Source: Bradyrhizobium erythrophlei (GTDB lineage: Bacteria; Pseudomonadota; Alphaproteobacteria; Rhizobiales; Xanthobacteraceae). From it: a stretch of 64,000 nt of DNA. The position numbers were made by a program, and so were the translations under genes. The notes below the pieces were generated by a model, which saw only the letters and a program-made list of their open reading frames with translations, was not told the DNA's origin and made no database searches. Location of the stretch: NCBI GenBank assembly GCA_900129675.1, contig FSRD01000001.1:6189501-6253500 (forward strand), given 5' to 3'. Shown in pieces: positions 1 through 9,102 of this stretch (its first letter is position 1; each line of letters starts with the position of its first letter).

Positions 1-798
1 GAGCGCCACCCCACCCTGTGACATGTGGAACGCAGACCCCGTGAGCAGGAGCGGCACGGTCGTCCAAAACAAGCTAAACGCCCCAAACAGACAGGCCTGG
101 TAGAGTGCCCGCCGCTGAAGGATGGGCGTCGTGAGCGCCAGCCGGCCCATTGACTTCAGGAGCGCGAGATAGGAGATCGTCACCGCTGGCTCTCGCTTCG
201 GCAGCGCCAAGGCCAACGCGAGCGCCAAGGCGAACATGCTTCCGCTCGAGACGTAAAACACCGCATGCCACGACACGAGCTGCGTCACGAAGCTCGACGC
301 CGGCCGCGCGAGCATGATGCCAATCATCAAGCCGCTCATCACATTGCCAACTATCCGCCCTCGAACACGCTCCGGAGCCATGTGGGCCGCAAATGGAATG
401 AGAACCTGTACAGCGACCGATCCTAGCCCGACCAGAAGCGCCGAGGTGAGATATGGCAGCGGCGCAGCTGATGTGGCGGTGGTCAAGAGCGCAACGGCCG
501 TGACGCCAATGAGCGTAAGAACGAGCCGACGAGTCTCCATCAGATCGCCGAGTGGAACGATAAAGAACAGACCAATCCCAAACCCTGCTTGCGTGAAAGC
601 GACGATCAGGCCCGTCGCCGAGGAAGAAAGGCCAAGAGAGCCTGCGATCAATTCGGCGACTGGCTGTGAATAGTAGACGTTCGCCGCAAGCAGCCCGGAT
701 GCGGTCGCGAACAGCATCGTCATCCAGGATGATATCTCATGTGGGTCAGGATTGTCGGCAAGCGTAGGTTTTATCGATGCGATGGCGTTGTTCGTCAC
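1..798 (-). CDS. MFS transporter, C-terminus beyond the left edge
   Basis: The minus strand is open from a GTG at 798 to the window edge, giving 266 residues of a drug/sugar exporter-type major facilitator. The start is chosen because AGGGAAGAG lies about 7 bases upstream and the N-terminal extension before MTMLFATASGLLAAN is typical of the family. Visible features are TM1 (LLAANVYYSQPVAELIAGSL), the loop 2-3 signature region around GIGLFFIVPLGDLMETRR, and about seven membrane spans. The substrate cannot be read from the sequence. It is probably transcribed alone: the next gene to the right is divergent. Family assignment is solid; the function as an efflux pump is inference. Confidence 0.85.
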   Translation of the reverse strand, partial: MTNNAIASIKPTLADNPDPHEISSWMTMLFATASGLLAANVYYSQPVAELIAGSLGLSSSATGLIVAFTQAGFGIGLFFIVPLGDLMETRRLVLTLIGVTAVALLTTATSAAPLPYLTSALLVGLGSVAVQVLIPFAAHMAPERVRGRIVGNVMSGLMIGIMLARPASSFVTQLVSWHAVFYVSSGSMFALALALALALPKREPAVTISYLALLKSMGRLALTTPILQRRALYQACLFGAFSLFWTTVPLLLTGSAFHMSQGGVAL

Positions 799-981
799 GT
801 CACTCTTCCCTTTTTATCACTCGGACCCTTCCGAGCGACGGGCTTCCGCTTCGAGATTGGCGGACGAAGTCAGGCGATGTAGCCATCGCGCTAGAATAAG
901 AGTTATCCTTACCAGGATGCCCCGCGCACCGGTGCGATGCGACCCGGAAGGCTAATGCGTGTGAGCTCATCGCACGCTTGA

Positions 982-1097
982 TGAGACGAACAAGCATCTC
1001 TTCGATCCCTGCTGGCATTCAGCGTTTCTGCTCCATCAGTAAGGTGACACCCGAAGTGGAGTTGCTCATCCCGAGCCTCCCCGTAAGGAGCGTCGCC
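982..1097 (+). promoter_or_regulatory. Upstream cassette copy A (operator-like element plus leader)
   Basis: The 16-bp element TGAGACGAACAAGCAT is at 982-997, followed by a conserved TTCGATC...GGCATTCAGCG segment, and then the leader GGAGTTGCTCATCCCGAGCC (from 1058) with AAGGAG 8 bases before the ATG at 1098. The same arrangement is found at five other sites in the window. It is best conserved against the minus-strand copy at 51918-52031. Confidence 0.7.
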
Positions 1098-1370
1098 ATG
1101 TCCTCGATCTCGATCGTGAAGCGTTCAACCCGATTTGCCGCAGTCGTTGCGATTAGCGTGGTCTCCCCAGGCTTGCTTTCGGCTGCAACGGCGTCGGATC
1201 AAAACAGCCCGGCCGTTCTGACCTCGCATTTGCCTTGGCTTGCGCCGACCGGTCATCGGCAACCAACAAGAGCCGACGTCCCCCAAGAAGAGGCCCCTTC
1301 GGGCTGGGAGCGCCAGCAGATCCTCGACAGAGAGCTGGATCGCAAGCTACTCATCTGTCGAGGCTGCTGA
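1098..1370 (+). CDS. Small exported protein, ERQQ...CRGC family
   Basis: A 90-residue protein. The ATG at 1098 is preferred over an in-frame ATG at 978 because AAGGAG sits at the correct distance and the conserved leader ends there. The N-terminus (KRSTRFAAVVAISVVSP, then LLSAATA) is a signal peptide. The mature part holds LTSHLPWLAP, GHRQPTRADVP and a C-terminus WERQQILDRELDRKLLICRGC that ends in two cysteines. It is clearly homologous to the minus-strand protein at 51561-51917. I do not recognise the family's function. Export to the periplasm is inferred from the signal peptide. It sits directly upstream of a STAND-type regulator, as does another cassette-linked small protein at 11318. Confidence 0.7.
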   Translation: MSSISIVKRSTRFAAVVAISVVSPGLLSAATASDQNSPAVLTSHLPWLAPTGHRQPTRADVPQEEAPSGWERQQILDRELDRKLLICRGC

Positions 1371-1500
1371 GCCAACGCGCCAACCGCCCTCGCCACTGTG
1401 TTGCCGTCTGCGACAACGCTGGCTCGATCGCGAGCAGCTGCAGTTGAGCGCCGCGTCGTTCAAATTCTGCGCAAGAGCACGGCCCCTTGGTTAGGGCACT

Positions 1501-1705
1501 TCACGCTTCATGTTTGGGAATGTATTTGCCCAGAACGCACTTGTTACCTTGCAGCGTCCATTCCTGATACGGACCATTAGCGGGCCACTCGGCAATGCCA
1601 ATTTGCCCCCGGCAGGCAGCCATGCTGATGCTGCTCACTGGTGGTAACGACGTTTTCCAGGCACAGCTGCCCGTTGCAGAGTATAGCGACAAGGGTAACA
1701 AGCAT
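1501..1705 (-). pseudogene. Frameshifted small exported protein
   Basis: Two minus-strand frames join into one small protein. MLVTLVAILCNGQLCLENVVTTSE (start ATG at 1705, AAAGG upstream) continues after a frame change near 1612 as IGIAEWPANGPYQEWTLQGNKCVLGKYIPKHEA to the TGA at 1503-1501. The hydrophobic start, the cysteine pattern and the final KCVLGKYIPK resemble a family of ~65-residue rhizobial proteins that I know only as hypothetical. An indel of one base (or loss of two) explains the break. It could be a sequencing error. Confidence 0.5.
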
Positions 1706-2053
1706 GGTGACCTTTCGTTTGATGACGAATGCCCGGTTGGTGGGTCGCGCAATCTCCGCGGCTTTGCCAGTTCAATATTGTTAGATCATGTTAATCGTTG
1801 TTGCTCTGCCTCGAGTCTCAAGGCTGGCGCTTGACGATTTCTATCGACCTCCCTACATCGCTCGTTGGCGTCGGCCAAAGTAAAGATCGATCAGATCGCG
1901 AGACTTGCCTCTCGAGGTGCAGCAGCAGCGTCCGCGACCTTCCCTGCCTGTTTCGTTGGCATTGAAGTTATGGCGGTGGCGCGCTATCATGCGTCGCATG
2001 GCAGGGTGCATACAGACTCTTCGATACCGATGTGAGACTGCGGATTTGCGCCT

Positions 2054-4897
2054 ATGCATGATCTCGGCAACTCACCTACGAACGAGGTCGTTGTCTTCGG
2101 TCCTTTCAGGCTGTTCTTGGCTGAAAGGCTGTTGAAGAAGGACAGCGAGTCACTCCCGGTCGGGGGGCGAGCGCTCGACCTTCTGATCACGCTGGTGGAG
2201 CGGGCCGGCGAAGTCATCACTCATAAGGAGCTAAGCGGCTGGGTCTGGCCCGGCATCACAGTGGAGGACGCTAATCTCCGCGTCCATATTGCCGCTCTTC
2301 GCAAGATCCTGGGCGACGGCCAGGATGGTGCGCGGTACATCGCCAATGTAGCCGGTCGGGGCTATTGCTTTGTAGCGCCAGTCCAGCGGCAGAAGGTCTT
2401 CTCTACGACGGCTTTGGCTGGGCCTGTCAAAACCCGGACGCTGCCCGCGCGCTTGCAGCGAATGATTGGCCGTGACGAAACCATCGAAGCATTGCGCTCG
2501 ATGGTCATCGCTCAGCGATTCGTAAGCATCGTAGGCCCTAGTGGCATGGGCAAGACGACTCTAGCCGTCGCCGTTGCTCACGTGATGGTGACCGATTTTG
2601 GCAACGCGATCTGCTTCGTGGATCTGGCCGCCGTCAATGACGGCGCACTCGTTGTTCCTGCTGTCGCATCGGCAGTTGGATGTCTCGCTCAGACGCAGGA
2701 TTCACTCGCAACGCTGCTGGCGTTCCTTGCTGAACGGCGAATCCTCCTCGTCCTTGATAGCTGCGAGCATGTGCTGGAGGCCGTCGCAGCTCTGACTGAG
2801 CGTCTCTTCCACGGTGCGCCGTTCACGCACATCGTCGCAACGAGTCGTGAGCCACTGCAGGTTCAATGTGAAAATCTCTATTGGCTCCAGCCGCTCGGAG
2901 CTCCGCCAGGGGAAGCCAAGTTGACCAGTGCCGATGTGCTCGCCTTTCCGGCGCTGCAGCTTTTTATGGAGCGAGCCACTGCTGGCGGCTACCTCCAGAA
3001 TCTTCCCGATGAGGACGTGCCCGTTGTCGCAAGTATTTGCCGCCAACTCGATGGCATTCCGCTAGCGATCGAACTGACAGCCAGCCAGGTGAGCAAGTAT
3101 GGCATTCGGGGGGTGTCAGGACTGATCAACGACCGCCTGGCTCTGTTTTGGCAAGATCGGCGTAGCGCGTCACGGCATCAGACATTGTGGGCAACGCTTG
3201 ACTGGAGCTACGATCTCTTATCAGAGCACGAAAAGACAGTTCTGTGCAGGCTATCGGTCTTTGTTGGGCCTTTCACGCTGGAAGCGGCTCAAGCGGTCGC
3301 GAGCGAGGCAGATCGCCACGGATGGCAAGTCATCGACGTAATCCGCAAACTTGTCGACAAGTCGCTTCTGTTGGTTTCGTCAGGCGACGATCAGAGCTTG
3401 TATCGCCTTCTTGATACGACACGAGCCTACGCCGCGGTCAAATTGGCAGGACGGGAGGAGGAGAATGCAATCGCAAGGCGACACGCCCTCTATCATGCCG
3501 AGCGTCTGGCCGCGATCCGTCCGGGTCTCCCCCAAGATCACAGCCTCTCAGCCTACTCGCGACAGATCGGGGACGTAAGAGCGGCGCTCCGGTGGAGCTT
3601 TTCGCCATCGGGCGACACGACGGTTGGCGTGGCCCTAGGAGCCGGTGCGGCGCTCCTATTCCTGAACTTGTCAATGCTGAGCGAATGCCGGCACTGGTGT
3701 CGGAAAGCCATATTGGCGCTGGATGAGGTCAATCGGGGGACGCAGCGGGAGCTTACGCTGCAAACCTCGTTGGCGATGTCGTCCATGTTCGCTCGTGGCT
3801 ACAGCGAGGAGGTGAATGACGCACTCGAACGCGGGATCGCGCTTGCCCAGGGGTTTCGGGATACGGAGCAGCTACCGCACTTGCTGGCCGGTCTTAATCT
3901 CTTTCGGATGCGGCTCGGAGATTTCGCCGGCGCGCTTGCAGCCGCTGAGCGGTATTCGGTCGCAGCCAATGAGTTTGGCGGGCCGCGGGAGAAAGTAGTG
4001 GGCGAGTGGATGCAAGGAGGAAGTCACCATCTGATCGGAAATCAGGCGGACGCGCAGCAGCACTATGAAAGTGGCTTCGAACGCGCGTCCGCAGCTGGAG
4101 TGAGTCGAGGCCATTATTTTGGCTTTGATCATGAGTTGTGGGCTCGCATCGGGCTTGCAAGAACATTTTGGTTGCGAGGGTTCCCCGACCGGGCGGCACA
4201 TTTTGCGCATCGCGGCATCGAGTTCGCCCGAGGAGAGGGGCATCCGGTCACGCTATGCATCTGCCTGATCTATGGCGTTCAGGTATTTCTTTGGCGCGGC
4301 GATGAGCACGTCGCGGCCGAGCTCATCGAAGGGCTGATTGCTGTCGCCGAGAAGCACTCACTAGCTCCCTACCACGCTTGTGGCCTCGTCCGATTCGGTG
4401 AGCTCTTGGTTGCGCGGGGTGAAACGGCTGCCGGCATTGAGCATCTGCGCCGCGCACGATCAATACTGGCGGCCGAGCGCAACTATATTCTCTTCCCGAC
4501 GATTTCCCGCGCCCTGGCGGAGGCGCTCGTCCGGGAAGGGCAGTCGGAGGAGGCGCTTGATCTTATTGAGACCGCCGTCACTAACGCCGAGCGCGGCACT
4601 GGAACGTTCGAGCTTCCCGACCTGCTTCGTGCCAAGGCGGAGGTGCTCCTGGCGGTGTCGCCCGAAAATTGGGCGGCGGCGGAGAGGTCGCTCATGGCAT
4701 CACTCGACTGCGCCCGGAAGCAGTCGGCTCTGGGGTGGGAATTGCGCTCAGCGACTGCGCTATTCCACTTGCGGGCGGACCACCAGTGCTCGGACAGTGC
4801 CCGGCACATGCTGGCGAACATCTATGGGCGATTCACAGAAGGGTTCGAGACGATCGATCTTCGGGCTGCGCGCGCGCTTTTGGAAACCCCGGCTTAG
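2054..4897 (+). CDS. Winged-helix / STAND ATPase / TPR transcriptional regulator
   Basis: A 947-residue regulator. Residues 12-110 form an OmpR-type winged helix: FGPFRLF, GGRALDLLITLVERAGEVITHKEL, the recognition helix VEDANLRVHIAALRKILGD and the wing YIANVAGRGYCF. Residues ~130-400 form a STAND/NB-ARC-like NTPase with Walker A GPSGMGKTT (161-169), Walker B RILLVLDSCEHV (229-240) and the motif LDGIPLAIELTASQ. The rest is helical TPR-like repeats that probably bind an effector or partner. The architecture matches MalT-like signal-dependent activators, but the winged helix is at the N-terminus. Its target is unknown. A paralogue is at 11806-14691, also downstream of a cassette-controlled small exported protein. 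Confidence 0.85.
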   Translation: MHDLGNSPTNEVVVFGPFRLFLAERLLKKDSESLPVGGRALDLLITLVERAGEVITHKELSGWVWPGITVEDANLRVHIAALRKILGDGQDGARYIANVAGRGYCFVAPVQRQKVFSTTALAGPVKTRTLPARLQRMIGRDETIEALRSMVIAQRFVSIVGPSGMGKTTLAVAVAHVMVTDFGNAICFVDLAAVNDGALVVPAVASAVGCLAQTQDSLATLLAFLAERRILLVLDSCEHVLEAVAALTERLFHGAPFTHIVATSREPLQVQCENLYWLQPLGAPPGEAKLTSADVLAFPALQLFMERATAGGYLQNLPDEDVPVVASICRQLDGIPLAIELTASQVSKYGIRGVSGLINDRLALFWQDRRSASRHQTLWATLDWSYDLLSEHEKTVLCRLSVFVGPFTLEAAQAVASEADRHGWQVIDVIRKLVDKSLLLVSSGDDQSLYRLLDTTRAYAAVKLAGREEENAIARRHALYHAERLAAIRPGLPQDHSLSAYSRQIGDVRAALRWSFSPSGDTTVGVALGAGAALLFLNLSMLSECRHWCRKAILALDEVNRGTQRELTLQTSLAMSSMFARGYSEEVNDALERGIALAQGFRDTEQLPHLLAGLNLFRMRLGDFAGALAAAERYSVAANEFGGPREKVVGEWMQGGSHHLIGNQADAQQHYESGFERASAAGVSRGHYFGFDHELWARIGLARTFWLRGFPDRAAHFAHRGIEFARGEGHPVTLCICLIYGVQVFLWRGDEHVAAELIEGLIAVAEKHSLAPYHACGLVRFGELLVARGETAAGIEHLRRARSILAAERNYILFPTISRALAEALVREGQSEEALDLIETAVTNAERGTGTFELPDLLRAKAEVLLAVSPENWAAAERSLMASLDCARKQSALGWELRSATALFHLRADHQCSDSARHMLANIYGRFTEGFETIDLRAARALLETPA

Positions 4898-5427
4898 CAT
4901 CCAGTGTTTTTCAGATTTTCAGCGGACACAGGCACGCTCGGCTTGCGTCCGTTATATCTAATGGAAACCAAGGGCGAGACCGGGAAACGGGGAAAACCGG
5001 TCCCGCCCGGCGGGGGTCGTTTGGTCGGCGCGAAGACGCTAGTCCGTTTAAGGTTGGTCCCGCGATTGGCCGTAGTCGGGCTATCAATTACGCCAGAGTC
5101 ACGTCGTCGACGGCGCAGCAGGGCTGTTGCAAGGCGTACGGCGCCGACGGGATGCGTGTTCTCATCGCTAATCCGAAGCGCGGTTCGGAGAAAGCGAACG
5201 CTTGCGCCAAGCATCACAGCGATACCAGCTGCGACAAGAACCGATCCGCCGTAGTTGCCGAGACAATCCGGTGCATTTTCAGCGAGCGTGGGTGAAGAGG
5301 CGACCGCGAGAGCAAGAAGGGAACCCTTCTTGACAACGATGCCTAGCGCAATCGCGGAAAGACCCGTACGCACCCATGCCAGGAAGGTGCGTTCATTTGC
5401 GGCGTGATCATTATAACTGCAGATCAT
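4894..5427 (-). CDS. DUF202 (YidH-like) membrane protein with aberrant C-terminus
   Basis: Residues 5-110 (NDHAANERTFLAWVRTGLSAIALGIVV, then GSVLVAAGIAVMLGASVRFLRT) match DUF202 inner-membrane proteins, which normally have three membrane spans in ~110-120 residues. Here only two clear spans remain. The frame then runs on through ~65 arginine- and proline-rich residues to a stop that overlaps the end of the convergent regulator gene. The tail is probably non-homologous read-through after loss of the third span. ATG 5427 is chosen over the GTG at 5439 because GTGAGG lies upstream. The role of the family is unknown. Confidence 0.6.
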   Translation of the reverse strand: MICSYNDHAANERTFLAWVRTGLSAIALGIVVKKGSLLALAVASSPTLAENAPDCLGNYGGSVLVAAGIAVMLGASVRFLRTALRISDENTHPVGAVRLATALLRRRRRDSGVIDSPTTANRGTNLKRTSVFAPTKRPPPGGTGFPRFPVSPLVSIRYNGRKPSVPVSAENLKNTGC

Positions 5428-5439
5428 TGGCGGCCTCAC

Positions 5440-5866
5440 ATGCGCCTATCGATGAGGTAGAGTATGTCGGCCGGTGAAAAGTGTCGCGTTAAGCGTTGTG
5501 AAACATCGCTAGGATGCATTAGCTAACGACCACCGGGATGGAATAGAACTGGTGCAAGCTAAAATCCCGGATTCCCGCGCTTCAAGGATAGTCGGCTAGC
5601 TCGAATGCGCAGCGGGCTGACGATGAATGTAGCTCATGTTATCAATCAACTTCATTGTAACGGCTAAGGTCGACGGCTATTGTGACGAGCGCGGGCTACC
5701 GGATCCTTTTGTGCCGGCCTTTTGTTTCGCCGCTCATAGCAATCTGATCGATGAGTTGATCATTCTCCGCAATCGATGCGACATTTGATTCTCGGTCTGC
5801 CGCAAGGGCACATAGTGGCAGCGCCGTTAGGTCGGCGCAGAGTCCACACAAGTCCAAGGAAAGTCG
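5440..5866. other. Intergenic, no gene recognised
   Basis: About 430 bases between the DUF202 gene and the oxidoreductase remnant. Short frames here have no family resemblance and no credible ribosome binding site. Confidence 0.5.
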
Positions 5867-6497
5867 CCTGTGGCCGAGACGCTTCAGGCGGTGATCGCAC
5901 GGCGCAGCGCATTCCGCGCCCAATATCAGAACCGCACCTATGCGCGGTACGAGGCGATCGTTGCACGGGTTCGCAGCGCGGAGCGTGCGCTCGGCAGCGA
6001 AACGGTCACCGATGCGGTTGCGCGGTCGCTGTTCAAGCTGATGGCCTACAAGGACGAATACGAGGTGGCGCGCCTGCATATTGAGAGCGGAGTCCTCGGC
6101 GAATTACGCGCGGAGTTCGAGGGGGATTTCAAGATAAGGTACCATCTCGTGCCGCCATTCCTCCCGGCAAAGAAGGGCGTGCGCGGCCGGCCGCGCAAGC
6201 GCGCCTTCGGTCAATGGATGCAGCTGCCGCTCAAAGTGCTGGCACGGCTGAAAGTGCTGAGTGGCACGCCGTTCGATGTGTTCGGCTACACCGCCGATCG
6301 ACGCAGCGAGCGGGAGTTGATCGCCTAGTACGAACGACAGATCGATGCGATCATCGAAAAGCTCAACGTCAAAAACGTCCCGGACCCGCTTTCGATTGCG
6401 CGCGCCGCTCGAGATCCGCGGCTACTGCCCGGTGAAAGAGGCTGCGATCCCCAAGGCCAAGGTCGAGGTAGCGCGGCTCTGCGAGCACCTCGTGTGA
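5867..6497 (+). pseudogene. C-terminal remnant of an indolepyruvate ferredoxin oxidoreductase (DUF6537 region)
   Basis: The frame from 5867 reads AETLQAVIARRSAFRAQYQN, then EFEGDFKIRYHLVPPFLPAK, PRKRAFGQWMQLPLKVLARL and GTPFDVFGYTADRRSERELIA. This is the C-terminal DUF6537 segment of the fused ~1150-residue indolepyruvate ferredoxin oxidoreductase. A TAG at 6326-6328 interrupts it. Homology resumes as YERQIDAIIEKL, and after a further frame change near 6412 it ends as IRGYCPVKEAAIPKAKVEVARLCEHLV to the TGA at 6495-6497. The thiamine-diphosphate and iron-sulfur domains (about 900 residues) are absent, so this cannot be functional. The identification rests on family memory of this C-terminal pattern. 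Confidence 0.7.
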
Positions 6498-6508
6498 AGC
6501 ACGCCGAG

Positions 6509-8008
6509 TCAGGATCGAACGGCGACGCTGCGATCCTCCGCGGGAGAGATCCACGCAACGACGGCGGTGACGATGACAGCCACCACGATGTTGAGGATCA
6601 GCGCGCCGAGACCGACATAGAAGGAGTAAGTGGCTCCGCCCAGGCTCAGGGTCGCAATCGGCTTTAGCCCGTTGCTCCACGCTGTCCACGAGCCCCACAG
6701 GATGCCGACCGCCCAGCCCGCGAGCAGGCCTCCCGCGCGGAACCAGCGCGTGTAGAGGCCGAACACCAGTGCGGGGAACGTCTGAAGGATCCACAAGCCG
6801 CCGAGCAGCTGCAGATCGAGCGCATATTGTACCGGCAGGAACAGCGTGAACGCGAGCGCGCCGACCTTCACGACCAGGGAGGTGATCTTGGCGACCGAGG
6901 CCTCGCCGGCATGGGAGATCGAGGGATCGAGATAGGTCTTCCAGACATTCCGCGTGAACAGGTTCGCCGCACCAATGCTCATCACCGCCGCCGGCACCAG
7001 GGCGCCGATCGCAATCGCCGAGAAGGCAAAGCCTGCGAACCACGAGGGGAACAGCGTCTTGAACAGCACCGGCACCATTTCGTTCGGCGTGTCGACCTTG
7101 ATGTGGGCCGCATAGGCCATATAACCGAGCAGCGCGATCAAGCCGAGCAGCAGCGTATAGGCCGGCAGCAGGATTGCATTCTTGCGGATGGTGTCGGCGG
7201 AGTTGGACGCAAACACGCCGGTGAGCGTGTGCGGATACATGAAGGCGGCAAAGGCCGAACCGAGTGCCAGCGTCGCATAGGCGAGCATCTGCGAATCCTT
7301 CAGGATCAAGCCAGTGGCGCCGCCCTTGGCGGCGAAGGCCTGGTCAGCTGCGGCGAAGACCGCGCCATAGCCACCGAGCTTCGCCGGCACGATGACCACG
7401 GCGACCAGCACCACAATGTAGATCATGGTGTCTTTGACAAAGGCGATCAGCGCCGGCGCGCGCAGGCCGGAGCTATAGGTATAGAGCGCGAGGATGATGA
7501 AGGCGGCAACGATCGGCAGGTCGCCGGACAGTCCCATGGTGTGGATCACCGCGCTCATGCCGACTAGCTGCAGCGCGATGTAAGGCATGGTCGCGATGAT
7601 GCCGGTGATGGCGACGGCAAGCTCGAGCGCGCGCGAATTGTAGGCGCCGTGCACGACATCGGCCGCGGTGACATGACCGTTCGCATGCGCGGTCTTCCAC
7701 AACATGGGCATGACCGCGAAAACGAATGGATAAACGATGATGGTGTAAGGCAGCGCGAAGAAACCATAGGCGCCGACCGCATAGACCAGCGCTGGCACCG
7801 CGATCACGGTATAGGCCGTGTAGAAATCGCCGCCGACCAGGAACCAGGTGATCCAGATCCCGAACTGCCGGCCGCCGAGGCCCCATTCGTCAAGATCCGC
7901 ACCGATGGCACCGGATTTCCAGCGCGCAGCCAGGAAACCCATCACGGTGACGAGCGCGAAGAAAAAGATGAAAACCGAAAGGGCAACCCATTCAATCTGA
8001 CCGGACAT
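6509..8008 (-). CDS. mctP: MctP-like sodium:solute symporter (monocarboxylate uptake)
   Basis: A 499-residue SSS-family permease with about 13 membrane spans. Characteristic segments are DEWGLGGRQFGIWITWFLVGGDFYTAYT near the N-terminus (the Na+ site region), SGLRAPALIAFVKDTMIY, and SAIAIGALVPAAVMSIGAANLFTRNVWK. These are the hallmarks of the MctP branch, which in Rhizobium takes up lactate, pyruvate, alanine and other short carboxylates. The ATG at 8008 is chosen because AAGGGAG lies upstream; an in-frame GTG at 8023 would place the ribosome binding site inside the gene. It is translated just after the DUF3311 gene, with a 15-base gap, so they form one operon. The substrate is inferred from the family. 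Confidence 0.88.
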   Translation of the reverse strand: MSGQIEWVALSVFIFFFALVTVMGFLAARWKSGAIGADLDEWGLGGRQFGIWITWFLVGGDFYTAYTVIAVPALVYAVGAYGFFALPYTIIVYPFVFAVMPMLWKTAHANGHVTAADVVHGAYNSRALELAVAITGIIATMPYIALQLVGMSAVIHTMGLSGDLPIVAAFIILALYTYSSGLRAPALIAFVKDTMIYIVVLVAVVIVPAKLGGYGAVFAAADQAFAAKGGATGLILKDSQMLAYATLALGSAFAAFMYPHTLTGVFASNSADTIRKNAILLPAYTLLLGLIALLGYMAYAAHIKVDTPNEMVPVLFKTLFPSWFAGFAFSAIAIGALVPAAVMSIGAANLFTRNVWKTYLDPSISHAGEASVAKITSLVVKVGALAFTLFLPVQYALDLQLLGGLWILQTFPALVFGLYTRWFRAGGLLAGWAVGILWGSWTAWSNGLKPIATLSLGGATYSFYVGLGALILNIVVAVIVTAVVAWISPAEDRSVAVRS

Positions 8009-8023
8009 GACGGCTCCCTTCAC

Positions 8024-8200
8024 TCAAGCGTCGTCATGCGCGCGGCTACGATAGACCAGCCAGATCAGCAGCGAGGTGATCGGAACCCAGGCGAGCTGGT
8101 ACCAATAGAAGACGGGAAAACCGAACAGCGCAGGGTCTGTGAAGTTATAGAACGGCACCCACAACAGGCCGATAAACGGTACCAGCAACAAAATCCACAT
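8024..8200 (-). CDS. DUF3311 small membrane protein
   Basis: A 58-residue protein with two membrane spans (WILLLVPFIGLLWVPFYNF and FPVFYWYQLAWVPITSLLIWLVYRS). DUF3311 genes are habitually placed directly upstream of SSS-family permeases. The product is thought to be an accessory or small subunit of the transporter, by analogy with other two-component sodium symporters. ATG 8200 is preferred to an in-frame TTG at 8212. It ends 15 bases before the MctP-like gene and is certainly co-transcribed. Confidence 0.8.
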   Translation of the reverse strand: MWILLLVPFIGLLWVPFYNFTDPALFGFPVFYWYQLAWVPITSLLIWLVYRSRAHDDA

Positions 8201-8582
8201 CGTCGATCTCAAGAGCGGGCCGGTTCCGGCCGGCCTCTCTTAACCCAAACAAATTGGGCCGCTAATCGTTGCGTTAGCACGCGAACGACCGTTGTTGCCG
8301 AAGATGTTGTTTCGATTGAGCATTTTGGCTCGCTCATCAGCTGTCCTCTCGTTGAGTTTCGAGCGCAGCTTCGCGCGATTGTCTCAAGCGCGCGAGTTCA
8401 ACGTTGTAAGATTGTGTTAATTCTGCTGCCGAAACGCGCGTTGGGGGTTAGGCCGCCAAGCAGCGCGAAGTGCCCTGGCTCACAATCCGAAGTACTGCAT
8501 CACGAAAGCATCTTAACCAACCATCTGAGTTGAGTCAGATGGTTGCGGGTCTTTGCGAAGCGCCCATTGAAACAGGATCAGT
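8201..8582. other. Intergenic region holding an inverted repeat
   Basis: Holds the promoter side of the transporter operon and, at 8519-8544, a perfect 10-bp inverted repeat. No gene is recognised. Confidence 0.5.
8519..8544. repeat. Perfect 10-bp inverted repeat
   Basis: AACCATCTGA and TCAGATGGTT are separated by GTTGAG. It lies 39 bases beyond the stop codon of the minus-strand small gene at 8583, so it could be its terminator. Neither side has a convincing T-run, so an operator or a relic is equally possible. Confidence 0.5.
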
Positions 8583-8804
8583 TCAATCGTTCTGTTTCGG
8601 CCCGCCATGGTACCGATAACTGCCGGGCTCGGCGATCGATGGCGCCACTGTCTGATCGAACGCATTGAACGGACGAAATGGCTGCTCGCCAGATGTCGCC
8701 TCTTGCCGCACTCTCTTCGGTGCGACGGTCGAATGTGCGAACGCTTCGCTGGCCATTGCGCCTATGGCCATCATCTCTGCGGCCAGAACGATCCTTTTTA
8801 TCAT
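8583..8804 (-). CDS. Small exported protein, unknown
   Basis: A 73-residue protein starting at ATG 8804 with GAGGAGACG upstream. Residues 1-22 (MIKRIVLAAEMMAIGAMASEAFA) are a signal peptide with a likely cleavage at AFA-HS. The mature ~50 residues (TVAPKRVRQEATSGEQPFRPFNAFDQTVAPSIAEPGSYRYHGGPKQND split here for description) contain no cysteine and no recognised domain. The final SYRYHGGPKQ pattern is seen in other small secreted rhizobial proteins of unknown role. It has no operon partner. Confidence 0.6.
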   Translation of the reverse strand: MIKRIVLAAEMMAIGAMASEAFAHSTVAPKRVRQEATSGEQPFRPFNAFDQTVAPSIAEPGSYRYHGGPKQND

Positions 8805-9102
8805 TGCACGTCTCCTCAATGGTTGCTCCATGGCCGTGAGATGCGAACCGCGGCGAAGGAATACGAGCCTGTTTCAACCGGGTGTGTATAAAGGTGATCA
8901 TCAACAAGGCTACTGAAGAAGGACGCCTTCTCTCTCGCGGAAGATCCTGGACGAAATCCTTGAGCACCTCTTCTGACAGTAGCGCGTCTTAAGGCACATG
9001 GTGTACGGACAAAGATGCGTCCTGCAAACTCAACGCCGCCTTCGAATCTCGGCGGTCACTCTGCGGTTCTTGCCGCCAGCAGAACTCGCAATGCTGCGTC
9101 AA

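Noticed and set aside
7649..8533. 294-codon frame antisense to the MctP-like transporter
   Set aside because: Shadow of the transporter; rich in His, Arg and Asp as expected for an antisense frame of a membrane protein.
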